Assembly: GCA_027382625.1 (NCBI GenBank)
Contig: JAJKFJ010020851.1
Location: forward strand, 89,627-153,626
Direction: 5' to 3'
Length of the DNA stretch: 64,000 nucleotides
Source: Tetmemena sp. SeJ-2015
Taxonomy: Eukaryota; Ciliophora; Spirotrichea; Sporadotrichida; Oxytrichidae
Shown: in pieces, positions 1-11,735 of the stretch
Layout of the letters: every line of letters begins with the position of its first letter
Numbering within the stretch: position 1 is the first letter of the stretch
Notes under the pieces: model-generated
What the model was told of the DNA's origin: nothing
The model's database searches: none
The model's input: the letters and a program-made list of their open reading frames with translations, nothing else
Translations under genes and position numbers: made by a program

Positions 1-500
1 ACCGCACCTGAGAGAGCTTCGAATGCGTGCTCATAAATATTTTATCTTTCACAAAACTAACATCATGCTGGCCAGTTTAGACTTAAAAAATGGGCTAATG
101 ATTAGTAAAATGCAAGAAATAGCTGAATAAAAATATAAATTTATTGACTACTATGGTTTAACTTTCGCTAAATCGTATAACTCTAAAATTTTATCCATTT
201 AGATTGTTAAACAAATACTATTTTATTCTGATTATTTAATTTAATAATTTATTAAATCATAATATGAATTTTTTAATTTTAAGAATCGTGAAAGTAATCA
301 TTGTATCCTAATCTGTCTGCAATAAGTATAATTCTTTATCATAATGAGCAGATACGGAGGATCTATATAAGGACTGTTATTAAATTGCAGCTAGCATAAT
401 CAGCGCTACACATTCTCCTTAAGAAACTGGAAATATTTTTATTACCTAATTATATTTTTATTTTTCTCCAGCTTTAATTTAAGTATCTCTATTCGTTCTA

Positions 501-1010
501 ATGTCGAAGTTCTTTCTTTTTCTCCATCAAGAGCTTTCAGCCAAGATCCTACAGAAGATATTTCTTGAAAGTAAAGAAAGATTCCACCCATCAGAATTTC
601 TAAAGTTAATATGGTACTTCAAAAACAGTTCCTTCAAACTTTTAATGAAGAGAGGAAGTCATCTTAAAATATTCAACTATATTTTTGTAGTTATTGAGCC
701 GAATACTGATACTGGCAAGTTTTATCTTATTAAGAACTTTCAGTGATTAAATGACTTAAAATTTTGGATATAATTTATATTTATTTAATGTTTGTCGAAT
801 TTGATTGATAGCAGGCGAGAACACTTAAACATCTTTGACTATCTCAAGTCGCTCCCTTAAGCAACTCAAGTTAAGATGAAGAAGTGAACCTTCTTAAATA
901 GCTAGGAGAGTTTTCAATTTTTAATTTTGTAGAGCCAGGATACTCTATATTTTAGATTCTCATTTTAGCAGTGGAAGCCACTTCATGTTTAGCTGTATAA
1001 CTTAAAAAAG
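501..1010 (+). CDS. hypothetical protein, approximate exon
   Basis: With UAA/UAG read as Gln and UGA as Trp, the frame from the ATG at 501 continues past the standard-code stop at 744 to about 1010. It stays protein-like: mixed hydrophobic and charged residues, with patches such as NLIDSRREHLNIFDYLKSL and FRFSFQQWKPLHVQLYNL. I recognise no domain. Beyond 1010 two frames look equally plausible, so the 3' end is unknown. The ATG follows an AT-rich stretch and could be a true start, but no conserved residue confirms it. It may instead be one exon of a larger gene. Confidence 0.35.
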
Positions 1011-1352
1011 ATATATTTTTTTAAAAATGGGAAAGAGCCAAAGTGATTTTAGCTATGTTTATTATCACTTGCAAAACATTTGAGCTGGCTTAAAGCTATA
1101 AAAGCTAACTTGACTTGCCTATCAAGCCTCTCGAAAACTTCTCACTCAAGGAATACTTAATTAACAAATTTTAACTGCGTAGAAGAAGCATCCTGGTCAT
1201 ACATGCTTTATTAAATTACATGGTTTCAAATAGGACATAAATTTAAGAATCTTTCCTTTATTGATATCTAATGCTTGCATAAATAAAAATACAATCTCGT
1301 TGACAGTATATACGTGGAGTACTATCATTTCTTGAAATCAGGAAAGTTAAAT

Positions 1353-2231
1353 ATGCTACCCCAAAATTCTATTGACATACATTTCATAAAAAATAAAAAC
1401 ATTTTTAAATTAAATGCTATCTGTAAAAGAAAAAGGATTGTCGACTTGGAGAAGATTATAAGATTCATGAGTACTAGAAAGTTTTAGAAAGAGACTCTAG
1501 CTAGGAAATCATGCCAAAAGGAGAGGGCACTCGCTGTAATGAAATGTTTAAGTTTAATCCCCAAATCCGATCTCAATGTTTTAAAATAGCATCTTATATA
1601 TCCTGATAACAGGCTTTCAAAAGCCTTCGATAGAATACAGAGGAGATCGAAACAAAAAATTTAAATTTCATTGCCGATTAATAAGTAATTAGATCTAGAT
1701 TTAAAAAAAAAATATTAAAATAAAACTTAATTAAAAAATTTAATATGATTTAAAGAACATTTGAACATCTTAAATTTCAACTTGAAAAATAAATCAGGAG
1801 GATAAAAACATAAATTCAAAAAGGAGAGCAAGATAATGCTGTTTTAATTATAAACAAAGCAAGTCTATTCAATAACCGATCTGATTGCCTACAAAAAAAC
1901 CAAAGATACAAATGTTAAGTAAAGATATTAAATTTCAAGTATCTTAAATTAATTAATAAGATAAATAAAAAAAGAGCAAGAGAGTCAACAGAAAACATCA
2001 AAATTAAATTTTTAAAAAAATCAATAAAGTATATAAGTTATTATTATTACAATCCATATTGGGAACTTAAAATTGCAAATTTATTATAAAGATGTTACTC
2101 TGTTGAATTATATATAATTAAATATAGTCAAAAAATAAATTGAATCTCACAACCTTCTCTCTCATTAAAAAATAAATGTGATTGAAGCTGATCTCCATTC
2201 ACCCTCTTTTTACAAATATAATTTAAAATGA
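1353..2231 (+). CDS. lysine-rich hypothetical protein
   Basis: One frame from the ATG at 1353 reads through many TAA/TAG (Gln) codons to a TGA at 2229. The N-terminal half is basic and helical in character (CKRKRIVDLEKIIRFM; KAFDRIQRRSKQKI). The middle carries Gln/Lys-rich segments such as LNQLIRQIKKEQESQQK. No family is recognised. An in-frame TGA near 1740 is read as Trp because the sequence after it still looks coding. The terminal TGA overlaps the ATG of the next frame (ATGA at 2228). This is more likely a frame change within one gene (intron or indel) than two overlapping genes. Confidence 0.4.
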
Positions 2232-3060
2232 AGTCTACCTCCTCTTCCCTTCTTATAGCAATAATAGATAATAATTTCATATACGACTCAAATCCTTTAT
2301 ATGTTTTTTTATATCTCTACAACTGACAACTATCTATTTTGCTGAATAAAATTATACATTTCTTATAATCCATTTACGAGTTGAACAATTTCATGCAAAA
2401 GAAGATAAGTTATCTTGAAGGTGCTTCCCTAATCATTATGCTTAGTTATGTATTCAGCTCCAATCTTAACTTATTTAAGATTGATTATGCACTTTATATT
2501 TGTGCCTTTATTTCCTCAAAAGTGTGTTTTCACAGTGATTTGGAATAGGTTCAAAGTTAATGAGAAGATAATAGAAAATATATATTATAGTTTTGTTTCC
2601 TTCTGATTGTTTACTATTAAATAATTCTTTTCATCTTTATCATTTCAATCAGCTTTAAAGTACGTATCTTATCTATTTTAATTTTTTTTAATAATTTTAT
2701 TTCGACTAATACTTAAGAATAAACTCTTGAAAATTAATCGTTCGTGACTAATAAAATTATCATTTTGGCAGTCTTCCTTCTTTTGACTAATTTAGTCTCC
2801 TCCTTTACTTTGCTCTCTATCTTTTAATTGTATTTCTTTCCCTTCTTATCTTTCTTTAAATTCAATGGAATTACTTTAGTCTGCTTGGAGAATTTGATTA
2901 TTCTGACAATATTGGCTACTTTCAGAAATTTTATTCTAAAATTTATATGGCATCTCTAAACATTTAAATGCTTTCCATTTTTAGTAACTAAGGTCCCTCT
3001 CTTTAAATAGAATTCTTATAATTTCATTCATTATAGAGTCAAAATAAAACTTAAATCATA
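2228..3060 (+). CDS. multi-pass membrane protein (partial)
   Basis: The frame from the ATG at 2228 encodes repeated hydrophobic segments separated by short polar loops: around LEGASLIIMLSYVF, LQFCFLLIVYYQIILFIFII, IIILAVFLLLTNLVSSF and LVCLENLIILTILATF. These are at least five probable membrane helices. Charged loops contain Q codons written TAA or TAG. Downstream, 3060-4370 holds soluble-looking sequence in a shifted frame, which may be its cytoplasmic domain. A segment near 4200-4300 (QRIDRLVYLILKQS) is faintly like the N-box of ciliate sensor histidine kinases. I see no H-box, so I do not name it. Confidence 0.45.
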
Positions 3061-4370
3061 TATACATTTGTTTATCAAAGATACATCCAGAATAGAGGAG
3101 TAGTTACTGGAACTGTAATAATCTTAGCGTAAACTTAAGTTGTTTTGAGGCAGAAATTTCTAAAAAGTTTCAAGGCATAGTAGCGTTGAGTGGTGATGAT
3201 TTGATTTAAGCATGAGTAGTAGCTGATTCTTACATCAGCATTCCTAATTTTGATAATTTGAGTGATCATATTCCCGCTGTAACTGAATAATTACTCTAGC
3301 TGTCTCCCTTCTTATGGGACTTGAATGAGTGCACATGCTCATAACGACCACGCGAGGAGCCTTGATGCATTGACCAGAATAATGTAGTGGATTCAAATAA
3401 CCTTATCATACTTGAAATTAGTCAAAAACGTAATATCTTTTTCTCATAGTGTTTTAAAATATTGAATGAAGCTGTGGTAAATAATAAAAATAAATCTTCT
3501 CTAATAATATGAATCAGATTCAACTGCTACAGACACAAAAATGCAAGTAAAAACCAACTTTAAGAGTAAAATTTAGAAAGTAAGTATCCTCTTCAATTTA
3601 TTGAGAATGAATATAAAGTGTTGCAGTCTACCTAGATTATAGAAGCATCTAATAAGGGATTGTAAAGTATAATTGCAGGTTCTATAAGATCTTGCACTCC
3701 AGTTTGAATACCAAGATTCTTGAGTTGAGCTTGAGTCATCCTGCAAACCTTTAGCATGCGGCTAATAAGCTTGTGAATTATGGTTATTAAGCAATTCCAA
3801 ATCTGTGAAGGTTGATCGATGTGCTGTTCTCTATTATGTTAACTATCGAAATAATCTTCCATATAAATATCTGTATTCTTTATAGTACACACAATCTTAT
3901 ATTTAAATTGAACAGCTAAATGTTTAAAGACATGGATTGAAGTATTCTTTCTCAAACTGAATCTTAATAAACTAGCCTATCTTCCAACTTCACTTCCTCC
4001 AAGTTTTATTTTTACTTTTAGCCCCTAATAAACTCCTAGAACCAATGGTGAGCTTACACATGTCAATAAATAAAAGAGAATCAGTCCAATAAGTCAGGTT
4101 GGGAATAGATTAGCGATTTCAGGACCTAAAAGAGAAGATATTCTGGATAAAGTGCAGCCTTAACTATAGCTAATATCTGCTTTGTATGAAAGTTAGTTGA
4201 GTGATCTGAGAGTTATGAAGCTTGACGAGGAGTTTAACTTAGCTAGTAAATAAAGAATTGATAGACTAGTTTATCTAATTTTGAAGCAAAGTACTGATAA
4301 TATACTCCACTGTTCGTATTTAACTTTGCAAGATCAAATATATGTTAATGATTATCGCTCCTTCTCTCAC
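3060..4370 (+). CDS. soluble hypothetical segment, probably same gene as upstream membrane part
   Basis: One frame remains protein-like for more than 1 kb, ending in a charged helical stretch (LRVMKLDEEFNLASKQRI) near 4210-4260. Gln is again largely TAA/TAG. The join to the membrane segment at 2228-3060 requires a frame change, position unresolved; the same frame could also belong to a separate gene. A (TA)n run at 4371-4386 follows. No domain is recognised with certainty. Confidence 0.25.
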
Positions 4371-4399
4371 CAATATATATATATATAAAATTATAACTC

Positions 4400-6750
4400 A
4401 TTGTAAATATTGATGTGGTTTAATTCAAGAAAGGGAAAAGTGAAAGACTTTAGTCTTAAGTAGAATCTAATTTGTAAAGATTATCGCAAAGAAAATACTC
4501 AGAGGAGTGAGTACTATAACATTCATTATATGCAGCTCAAGCGAAGATACTCGAGAATTTTAAGTTTAAAACGAATATAAAATTTCTCGCAGAAGTTTGA
4601 TTTTAATTTCAGTAGTGTGAAAATACACTAATATTTATATAGAGTTCTATATTTTATAAGAGAAGAATTTTACTTTGCATTTTCTAAAGCTATAAAAGTA
4701 GTTGGATTCAAACAAAAAATAAATTCTTAAAAATAGAGTCTCTCAGAAAAGCTATAAAATGAATGTGGCTTATAAATCGCTTTCTCTTTTTTAATGTTAT
4801 CCAAGGCATTCATAGTTTTATCTAAACCTGGAATCGAATTTATGATTTCTTAATACTTAAACAAGCAGCTAAACTTATTCATCAACCTATATAGTATTTT
4901 ATTTTTTAAAGAGAGGAGCTGAAAGACCATGAATCAACTTCATCGATAAAGTTGCCATAACTTCAAATCTCAAATATTTCATCCGACAAATGAAGAACCT
5001 AACTAGTGAAGGAAGTCTCAAAGCAAAACCAAGCTTTAAAATTCAATCTTAAAAGAAAAATGTTAATAATTTATTTCCTGGAGAGGTATTGAGAATCTAC
5101 AAAAGTATCTTTAAGTTGAACATACATTAAAATTGAATTTAAAAATTGTTGAGCTTGATTAAGATGAAGAGAATGTAATCCAGCTTGAGAAAAGACTTTA
5201 CAAGAATAGTAATGAAGCTGAGCATAGCTCTTTCTGATTAGATATAGGTATTTAATATTAGAGAAAGGAGAATAAGAAGATAAGAACTCTCATGCTCATT
5301 TTAGAACCTAATCTGATGCATTTAAAGGGCTGATAATCACTGAGGAAAGTGAAGAAGGAAAGGATGCAGCTAATATCCATTCCTGAAAGACTTCAATTTA
5401 TATATTGGTTTAATTTCTTTCGATTCAATCACTTTAGAGATGAGCAATTTTCTGATACTGATTCTAGAAGCGGAGCTATAAGAATAGTTATTGTTAACTA
5501 TGAATTGAAATAAATGGATTTGATTTTCTTCACTTAAAAACTTTGAAGAATAGAGTCATCCTAATTGAGATGGTTTCATTTCTATAGAATTTGGTGATGA
5601 TAAAATAAATCAATGAAGATACATCCAGACGAAATGACAACTAATAGATTGGCATTGTCTCCAAATCGCAGAGAAAGGATACAGATTACCAAGTCTATAA
5701 GTTTTCAAGCTAGAACTATAATAACAATTTCACTATTACTAATAACTAATAGAACAAGAGAATGGGCTAGAGACTTAACTATATCTTACTTTGGATGAAT
5801 TTGCTGAAATGTGCAAGCAAGCTCACTCCAACTAAATTATAAATAAAAACCATCTCATTCCGAATCAAATGTCTTAAATCAAATCAATAGTCCATTCTTA
5901 TTCCCCTCGCTAAGTTGAGAGCTTAACAGATTTATGGAAAAGCTCATTCCAATATTAAAAACAATAAAATCTATAGAACTTGGGTAGCTGGCTATTCATT
6001 TGAATTATACTTTTTAAAAATACTAGAGATTAAATTGAAAGGTCAAACTTATGATAGAATTAACTTGCTGTCTCTATTTAAAAACTAAAACCTTTTTGCA
6101 TTACTTTCTTGAAGTTAATTTTAACTTGAAATTAACAATTTTTTTATTCTAGTGACTTTGTTTAATTTATTCTTACAAAGAGTAGACATTCAAAATCTTT
6201 AAATCAAATCAATCTCAGAGTTAAGAGTGCTCGCACTGATAAGCATTGTAAAGAACTCAAGTATTCTATTTTCTTTGCCTAATGGATTGATTCAGAGCTG
6301 ATCCAACTGCTTTTCAATTCTCTATTATTGAGTCCTCATTCACCAAATAGAAGTTCAGTTTCACCGAAGTCAAGAAATAGAACTTGTTCTTGTTTGCTCG
6401 AGCATTAATAAATAGTCTTATCTGTAAGCAGAATAGAGCTTCCTATTTGGAAATCTAGTTTAAAATAATAGAGAAAACTCTAGTGCTTAGAATTAAGAAA
6501 GCAGAAATGAGTTTATTATGTAAAGATTTCTATGTCAGGTACAATTAAGTTACCAATTAAAGCTATCACCAGACAAGTCTTGCCACTTCAGATAATTCAA
6601 ATAATTTGAGGCAAGAACAAGCAATTCGCTAGTTTAAAAATGTAAACTCAACTGAATTTAATATCCTTTGAATCTTCACTTTACAATTTTAATGAGTTAT
6701 ATTTTTAGATGCATTGATTTATAGCAATATCTTAGTGTGCTATAAAACTA
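4400..6750. other. unresolved AT-rich region with coding-like patches
   Basis: Several frames on the plus strand look mildly protein-like (around 4440-4620 and 5000-5350), but two frames compete in each place and no splice sites or conserved motifs settle the choice. I assign no gene. No RNA gene or repeat was recognised apart from short AT microsatellites. Confidence 0.3.
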
Positions 6751-6755
6751 AAAAA

Positions 6756-7920
6756 ATGATGGGTCAAACTAATAAAAAAAAACAATTAGAGGAAGTAGCT
6801 AAAAAGCATAATATTGACCCTCAAACAACTAGAGCCGACTCTCTTGAGTAAGCAAGCTTGAGAAAATATTACACATTCTTAAATTTTAAATACATTGTGA
6901 ACGATTACAAGTGAGCTGAGATTTAATTTCATTGGAAGAGTAAATGTCATGGATATTTTAATGAATGGGCCTTTTAAGCGTGGCCACAGCTGTGTGCCCC
7001 TAAATGCAAAGAAAACTCTAATCCAAATCTTATAATTCGTAAGGTCATCATAGTCAGACGAAAAAACCATATGTTTAAATTAAATCAGCAAACACCATAA
7101 CTAAAACTATAGAATGACACTAAAGTTATTGACCTAACCATAATTGGGTGACATTGGAGCTCAGATGAAGAGGTCAGAACCAAGAAGAATATTTCCAAAA
7201 GTTATTGAATCCAAAAGCTGGGATACAGGATCGCAGGTATCACCCACTAGTCTATTAAAAGAATACTTAAGTTTATATTTATTTATCATAACATAAACTT
7301 TTACCTCGTAATAGAATTCAATTATCCAAAGACAGGAAATGGTCTGCCAAATAAATGAGTAATTCTCTTGAGGGCAGATTCAACAACAGTCATTTAATCA
7401 GAGGAGGCTCGAGATTAAGAGCTTGCTGTTCACAAGTTCAAGGTTAGTTTTAGCTTTAGAATTTGAGCTTTGAATTTCTTTAACTTATTTTCTTGCTTTT
7501 ATTAAGATGGATAAAGAGAAGAAACCTTAGATCCAATGTATCAAATTATTTAAAGGAGAAGCATCTCCTACCAGAATTATCAGTGCCTTCCATTTCATTG
7601 ACAAATAGTTTAGGAAAATCATTTTTCAGAATAATAAAGAGCTTTGATTTAAGATAAAATGAACCTCCTGAATAAGGAAGAGTCTATTCATTAGAATGTA
7701 GTAAATTTATTCTTGTGGGGTCCAGAGAAAAGAAGTATCAATCAAATTCGCCCTCTAGACTCTTGGAGGGGGTCAAAGAATTACAGATTTAGGTGGGGCT
7801 AGAACCATCTATAAGACCTCTAAAAAGAGTTCAGAAGAAGAGAACAACTAAAGCGATCTTATAGCTCCCGAATCAACTCACATAAAGTATCTGAAGTGTG
7901 GTGCTTCGAATTTGTTTAAA
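6756..7920 (+). CDS. hypothetical protein with a 64-nt intron
   Basis: Exon 1 runs from the ATG pair at 6756/6759 to 7442, exactly 229 codons. A GT..AG intron at 7443-7506 follows, then exon 2 from 7507 in phase 0. Exon 1 starts MMGQTNKKKQLEEVAKKH and contains Trp codons written TGA in aromatic contexts (NDYKWAEIQFHW, IIGWHWSSDEE). Exon 2 includes RIISAFHFIDKQFRKIIF and a Gly-rich turn (LGGGQRITDLGGARTIY). After about 7920 the frame changes again and coding-like sequence (TLGLKELKQFRCNIKLM) continues to near 8200. No family is recognised. The agreement of exon length and splice phase makes the first two exons credible. Confidence 0.5.
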
Positions 7921-8299
7921 ATATCTTTAAGAAAAATACTTATTAAATATCTTCATTGTGTATATAAAAGGCTATGAGTTAAAATCCAAGTACCCTTGGA
8001 CTTAAAGAACTAAAGTAATTCAGATGCAATATAAAACTTATGATATCTGAATCTTACAAAGAACCACTAAGAAAAATGAAAGAATGAATCAGAGTGTGAA
8101 AAGCGACAGAGAGTTAAAGACTCTAGAAAGCGAGAATAATCTGTAGTGCAGTTATAACTTGCCTGAAACTCGAGTAAGAGAGGAGGATGCTAATTTGGGA
8201 AGGATTTTTTTCTTTTTATTTAGTTTAAACCAAAACTTCAAACCCCATGAAGCTGCGGAAAGAGAAGGAATATGTGAATAGTCCCTACTTAGACCTTCT

Positions 8300-9620
8300 C
8301 TTCTTATTGAGAAGAAGAGGCTTAACTAGCCCTAGATGCCTTATTCATGGACAAAGATAATATTCTATTATATAAAATGAAAAAATAAATTTATCAGGCT
8401 GAAGAGAATGAAACGCTGGAAGTTTGTAGTGACTCATCACTTTCAAACTAGAATGCCCAACTTTACTATAAAATATATTTTGCAGTTTTATTTTGAAAGA
8501 ACGCTGCACTAAATAAACACCACTATCACCATTGCTATAATCATAACTAGGCTTTTAACTTTTTTACAAGCCAGATAAATATCATTCAGAGAATTCTAAA
8601 GAGTCATACAGCTCTTAATTAATTGCAAATCTATTTTCTCATGATGCTAATTTGTTAAACTTGTAGAGATCGCATTGTACAATATTAAATTTGGTATATA
8701 ATAATGAAATGTATAGCAAATTTCTATAGATAAGGGATCCTCAAGTAGTTAGAAGTATTTAAAACACTCTCAGAAGGTATCAATTGTCATTTAAACAAGC
8801 TCCATATAAAAATTTATAATTATTTTTTCTTAATTATTTTTAAATTTGGTTACATGAGTTGAAAACTCTCTCTGAATGATGTTAATTTAGTTTAAGTAAA
8901 CTCTTAGATCTTTTAAGAATGCAAGGAGTTCAAAGAGCTTCACATAACTATCCAAAAACTAAGAAATATGCTGGTATAAATATTTATGTCAATTAGTTAT
9001 TTACCTATTGAACTTTCCAAATAACTAGCATTAGTTTCAAAAGTCGATGAGTGAAAACACACGGACATCTAAATAAATAGCAGCATATCTAAACTTTTCT
9101 TAACAGCATGATGGATTCAACTAACGAAGATTAATATCTAAATATCAAAGTATCAAAGGTCTTTAGGTTTAAATGTTAAATAAGTTAAGAAAGACATTTT
9201 TTTCGTAAAGAGCCAGTCTATGAATTCATAGCATCAATGTAATAATCAGATACTGATTTTTAAGAGAGCAAGGGAAATCTTTTCAGCTAAGATACTTTAA
9301 GTAAGGAAAGAAGTCAAAAGCCTAAAGTCACTTGCGACTGTGCTCTGTTCATCTGACTCAAGATTATTTATTTAGGACAGGTAAGATGCCATTAAAGTAG
9401 CAAATAGAAAGTACTCGGTTATTCTTAACACTTCAGACTATAATTAAAGCTTTGCCGAAGATAATTTGGGCTTGATGAAATCTATCTCTCAAAGTCAAAT
9501 ATTTCGGATTAAGAGTGAATGATATAGCTAACAAATTTGCTTTCAAACTCATTTTAGATTTAAATAAAAAATATAATAATTCTTTAAATAAATTTAGAAG
9601 CAACTTTATGTTTACAATAT
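8300..9620. other. AT-rich, no confident gene
   Basis: Composition is low-complexity AT with scattered short polar stretches. Nothing was recognised as a gene, RNA or repeat. It separates the preceding hypothetical gene from the poly-Q gene. Confidence 0.3.
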
Positions 9621-9625
9621 ATAAT

Positions 9626-10282
9626 ATGAATACGAATGCAGAATCTGAGGTAAGAGATATTTGTGATAAATTAACTAGTAGACGTTGATTGAAGACCTGA
9701 TGTTCAGATGGTTATCACCTAGATGAGACATTATTTAATTAAAGTTAGAATCCTAGAGGTTAAAAACTTTTTAAACATTTTTCTGGCCAATAATTTTAGC
9801 AACAGTAGCAATAACAATAGCAGAAGCAGTAATAGCAATAGTAGATTTAAGAAGAATATGAAAATGATGAAAATTAATTAGCGGAAGAAAAATAGTTTTA
9901 AAAGAGGAAAAGTTGGAAAATATTTAAGGAATATTCAGAAAAAGTAAAAATCAAATCTTATACAGTTAGACTCAAAAGTAAGCAATTAAAGATCAGGGCA
10001 GTTATTAATCTAGAGATGCTTATAATTTATTCCCAAATACTTAAACATTTACATCTATTTTTCTATTTGTCTAATCCATTCATATTCTACCTATCATAAA
10101 TATTAACATCTTAAATAGGGTATAAATATAACAGCAGTCTACTCCTACACCAGCCTTAAATCTAAGTCGTCTCCTCATGCGTTAGATATAAAATTCATAT
10201 TGAATACATAACAGTAAACATCCTTCTGTCCTTGTACCCCCTCATTCATTATTAAATATATACAATTAAATTTTAACTCTGA
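9626..10282 (+). CDS. poly-glutamine hypothetical protein
   Basis: A single frame of 218 codons runs from the ATG at 9626 to a TGA at 10280-10282. The N-terminus is MNTNAESEVRDICDKLTSRR and contains two early TGA codons (9686, 9698) that read as Trp. A poly-Gln run at 9797-9844 has 15 Gln in 16 codons, written as 6 TAG, 2 TAA, 4 CAA and 3 CAG, with one AAG. An acidic patch and a basic helix (KRKSWKIFKEYSEKVKIK) follow. The last third is hydrophobic and less certain. The function is not recognised. The mixed-codon Gln run is the clearest local proof that UAR means Gln here, because random indels or wrong frames would not produce synonymous variation. Confidence 0.65.
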
Positions 10283-11380
10283 GGATGGTGACAGAGGGAG
10301 AAGGTAGCTAGTGTAATGTAATAATGATTAAATTTATTCTTTGAGGAGAATGACAGATGAAACAGTGAGGAGACATGAACAGGGGACGGTGACAGTGTTT
10401 ATTTATAATTAATTTATATTTAAAGGATCAAGGAAAGATGAGGGAAAGGGAAGGACTGCAAAATGGGATCGTTGACTATGCTATATTGAATACGAAAATA
10501 CTCACTCTCCCAGTCAATTACGAGCAGAAAATTATTGTTGCGACATTTGCATTTGCCTTCTCTCCTCCATCTTTAAAAAAGGTTCATAATGAATTTATCT
10601 TCTATTTGTGATAGTTCACTCCTTTTCTTTCTTTTATTTCCTCCCCTCCACACTGTTCCCTCCTCCTCTTTAATTTTTAATTATAAAAATAAATATAGCT
10701 GAGTTACTTCCACTGTCTCTTTAACCAACATCACTTCAATATCAAGTTTAATTGTAAAAATAGAGGCCTGAGAAATAGAAGCAAAAGCAGTTAGATATTT
10801 AAGTGACGATAATTCATTATTTAGCATATGTTTTAATTTATAAGAATCAAAATCTTAAAAAATATTTAATACTTTAAAAGAAAATTACCTTTATATGTCA
10901 AAAAATGAAATTAAAAATTAAAATTATATGAGAAGAGGTATCTTTCAGAGAGCTTTAATTTCACTATAAATATTGGCCAGCCTACATTATAAAAAAAATA
11001 ATTAACACCCTAGATTAGGATATATAACTTTATAATAGAAGTAGATGAACATTTATTAAGGTTTATATTGCTAAAATTTTATTCTTTTCAGGATGTACTT
11101 AAATAATGTCCAAGTTTATGACAGTTTCCCAAAAAATTGAGTTTAAATTTTTCTATTTTCCTTACCTCCCCTCCAAAAAGCAATTATTTTTACTATAGAG
11201 CTGGCGCCTTCAAAATGATTGTTTATCTGTCGCGCTAGATTGTATTTGTAATCGTGATAAAGAAAGGTGAAGGAGGAAGTAATTGCTATTCTCCCAAAGA
11301 CCTTGCTTTCCGCTACACATCGGTTAAGTCTTTGGGCTCACCTGAGGATCTTGCAGCGCTGCCACTTCCTTTACTATAGC
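10283..11380. other. intergenic, purine/pyrimidine-biased, degenerate short repeats
   Basis: No gene is supported. Three loosely similar GAGGATGGTGACAG-like motifs occur at about 10281, 10342 and 10382. A complementary C/T-rich stretch (ACTGTTCCCTCCTCCTC-like) occurs near 10651-10670. This hints at a degenerate inverted arrangement about 0.4 kb long, too diverged to call an element. Confidence 0.3.
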
Positions 11381-11395
11381 TACAACAACTAACTT

Positions 11396-11735
11396 CTCTT
11401 AACTTATGGCTTGATGAAGATCCTTAACTAAATCGCTTGAGCACCATGCAGCTAGCAATTCCAATTGCTGCAAGGAAGACAAGTAGCAAGAGGCTCTGAA
11501 CAATCATTAGGAGTTCTTATAGCTTTTAACTAACCAGATCATCGAGGGTCGACAACTATTCTTCTTAGATGAGTCTGCTTATAACGAATGACAGTCTGCT
11601 AAGCGGAGATGACTCAAGGCATGTAAATAAATTCAGACCCAGCGAGTAAAGCAACTCTCTCACTGTAGTCTGCGCTATCACTGCCTTCTCTACTCTAAAA
11701 TCATTTCAGGCAGTAAAAATTTCCATCCTCTTCCT
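11396..11735 (+). CDS. putative DDE transposase fragment (Tc1/IS630-like)
   Basis: One frame reads NQIIEGRQLFFLDESAYNEW, followed by a basic stretch (AKRRWLKACKQI). A hydrophobic strand leading into Asp-Glu-Ser, then an aromatic residue and Asn, is the usual context of the first catalytic Asp in Tc1/mariner and IS630-family DDE transposases; the Asp codon is at 11568. Upstream sequence in frame is Gln/Lys-rich. I could not find the second Asp or final Glu/Asp in one frame, nor terminal inverted repeats. It is probably a decayed or intron-broken copy; chance similarity is possible. Confidence 0.35.

Noticed and set aside
2228..2231. Bacterial-style ATGA start/stop overlap between two genes.
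   Set aside because: The sequence is eukaryotic with introns; an overlap created by an arbitrary UGA in an all-open genome is better explained by an intron or indel inside one gene.
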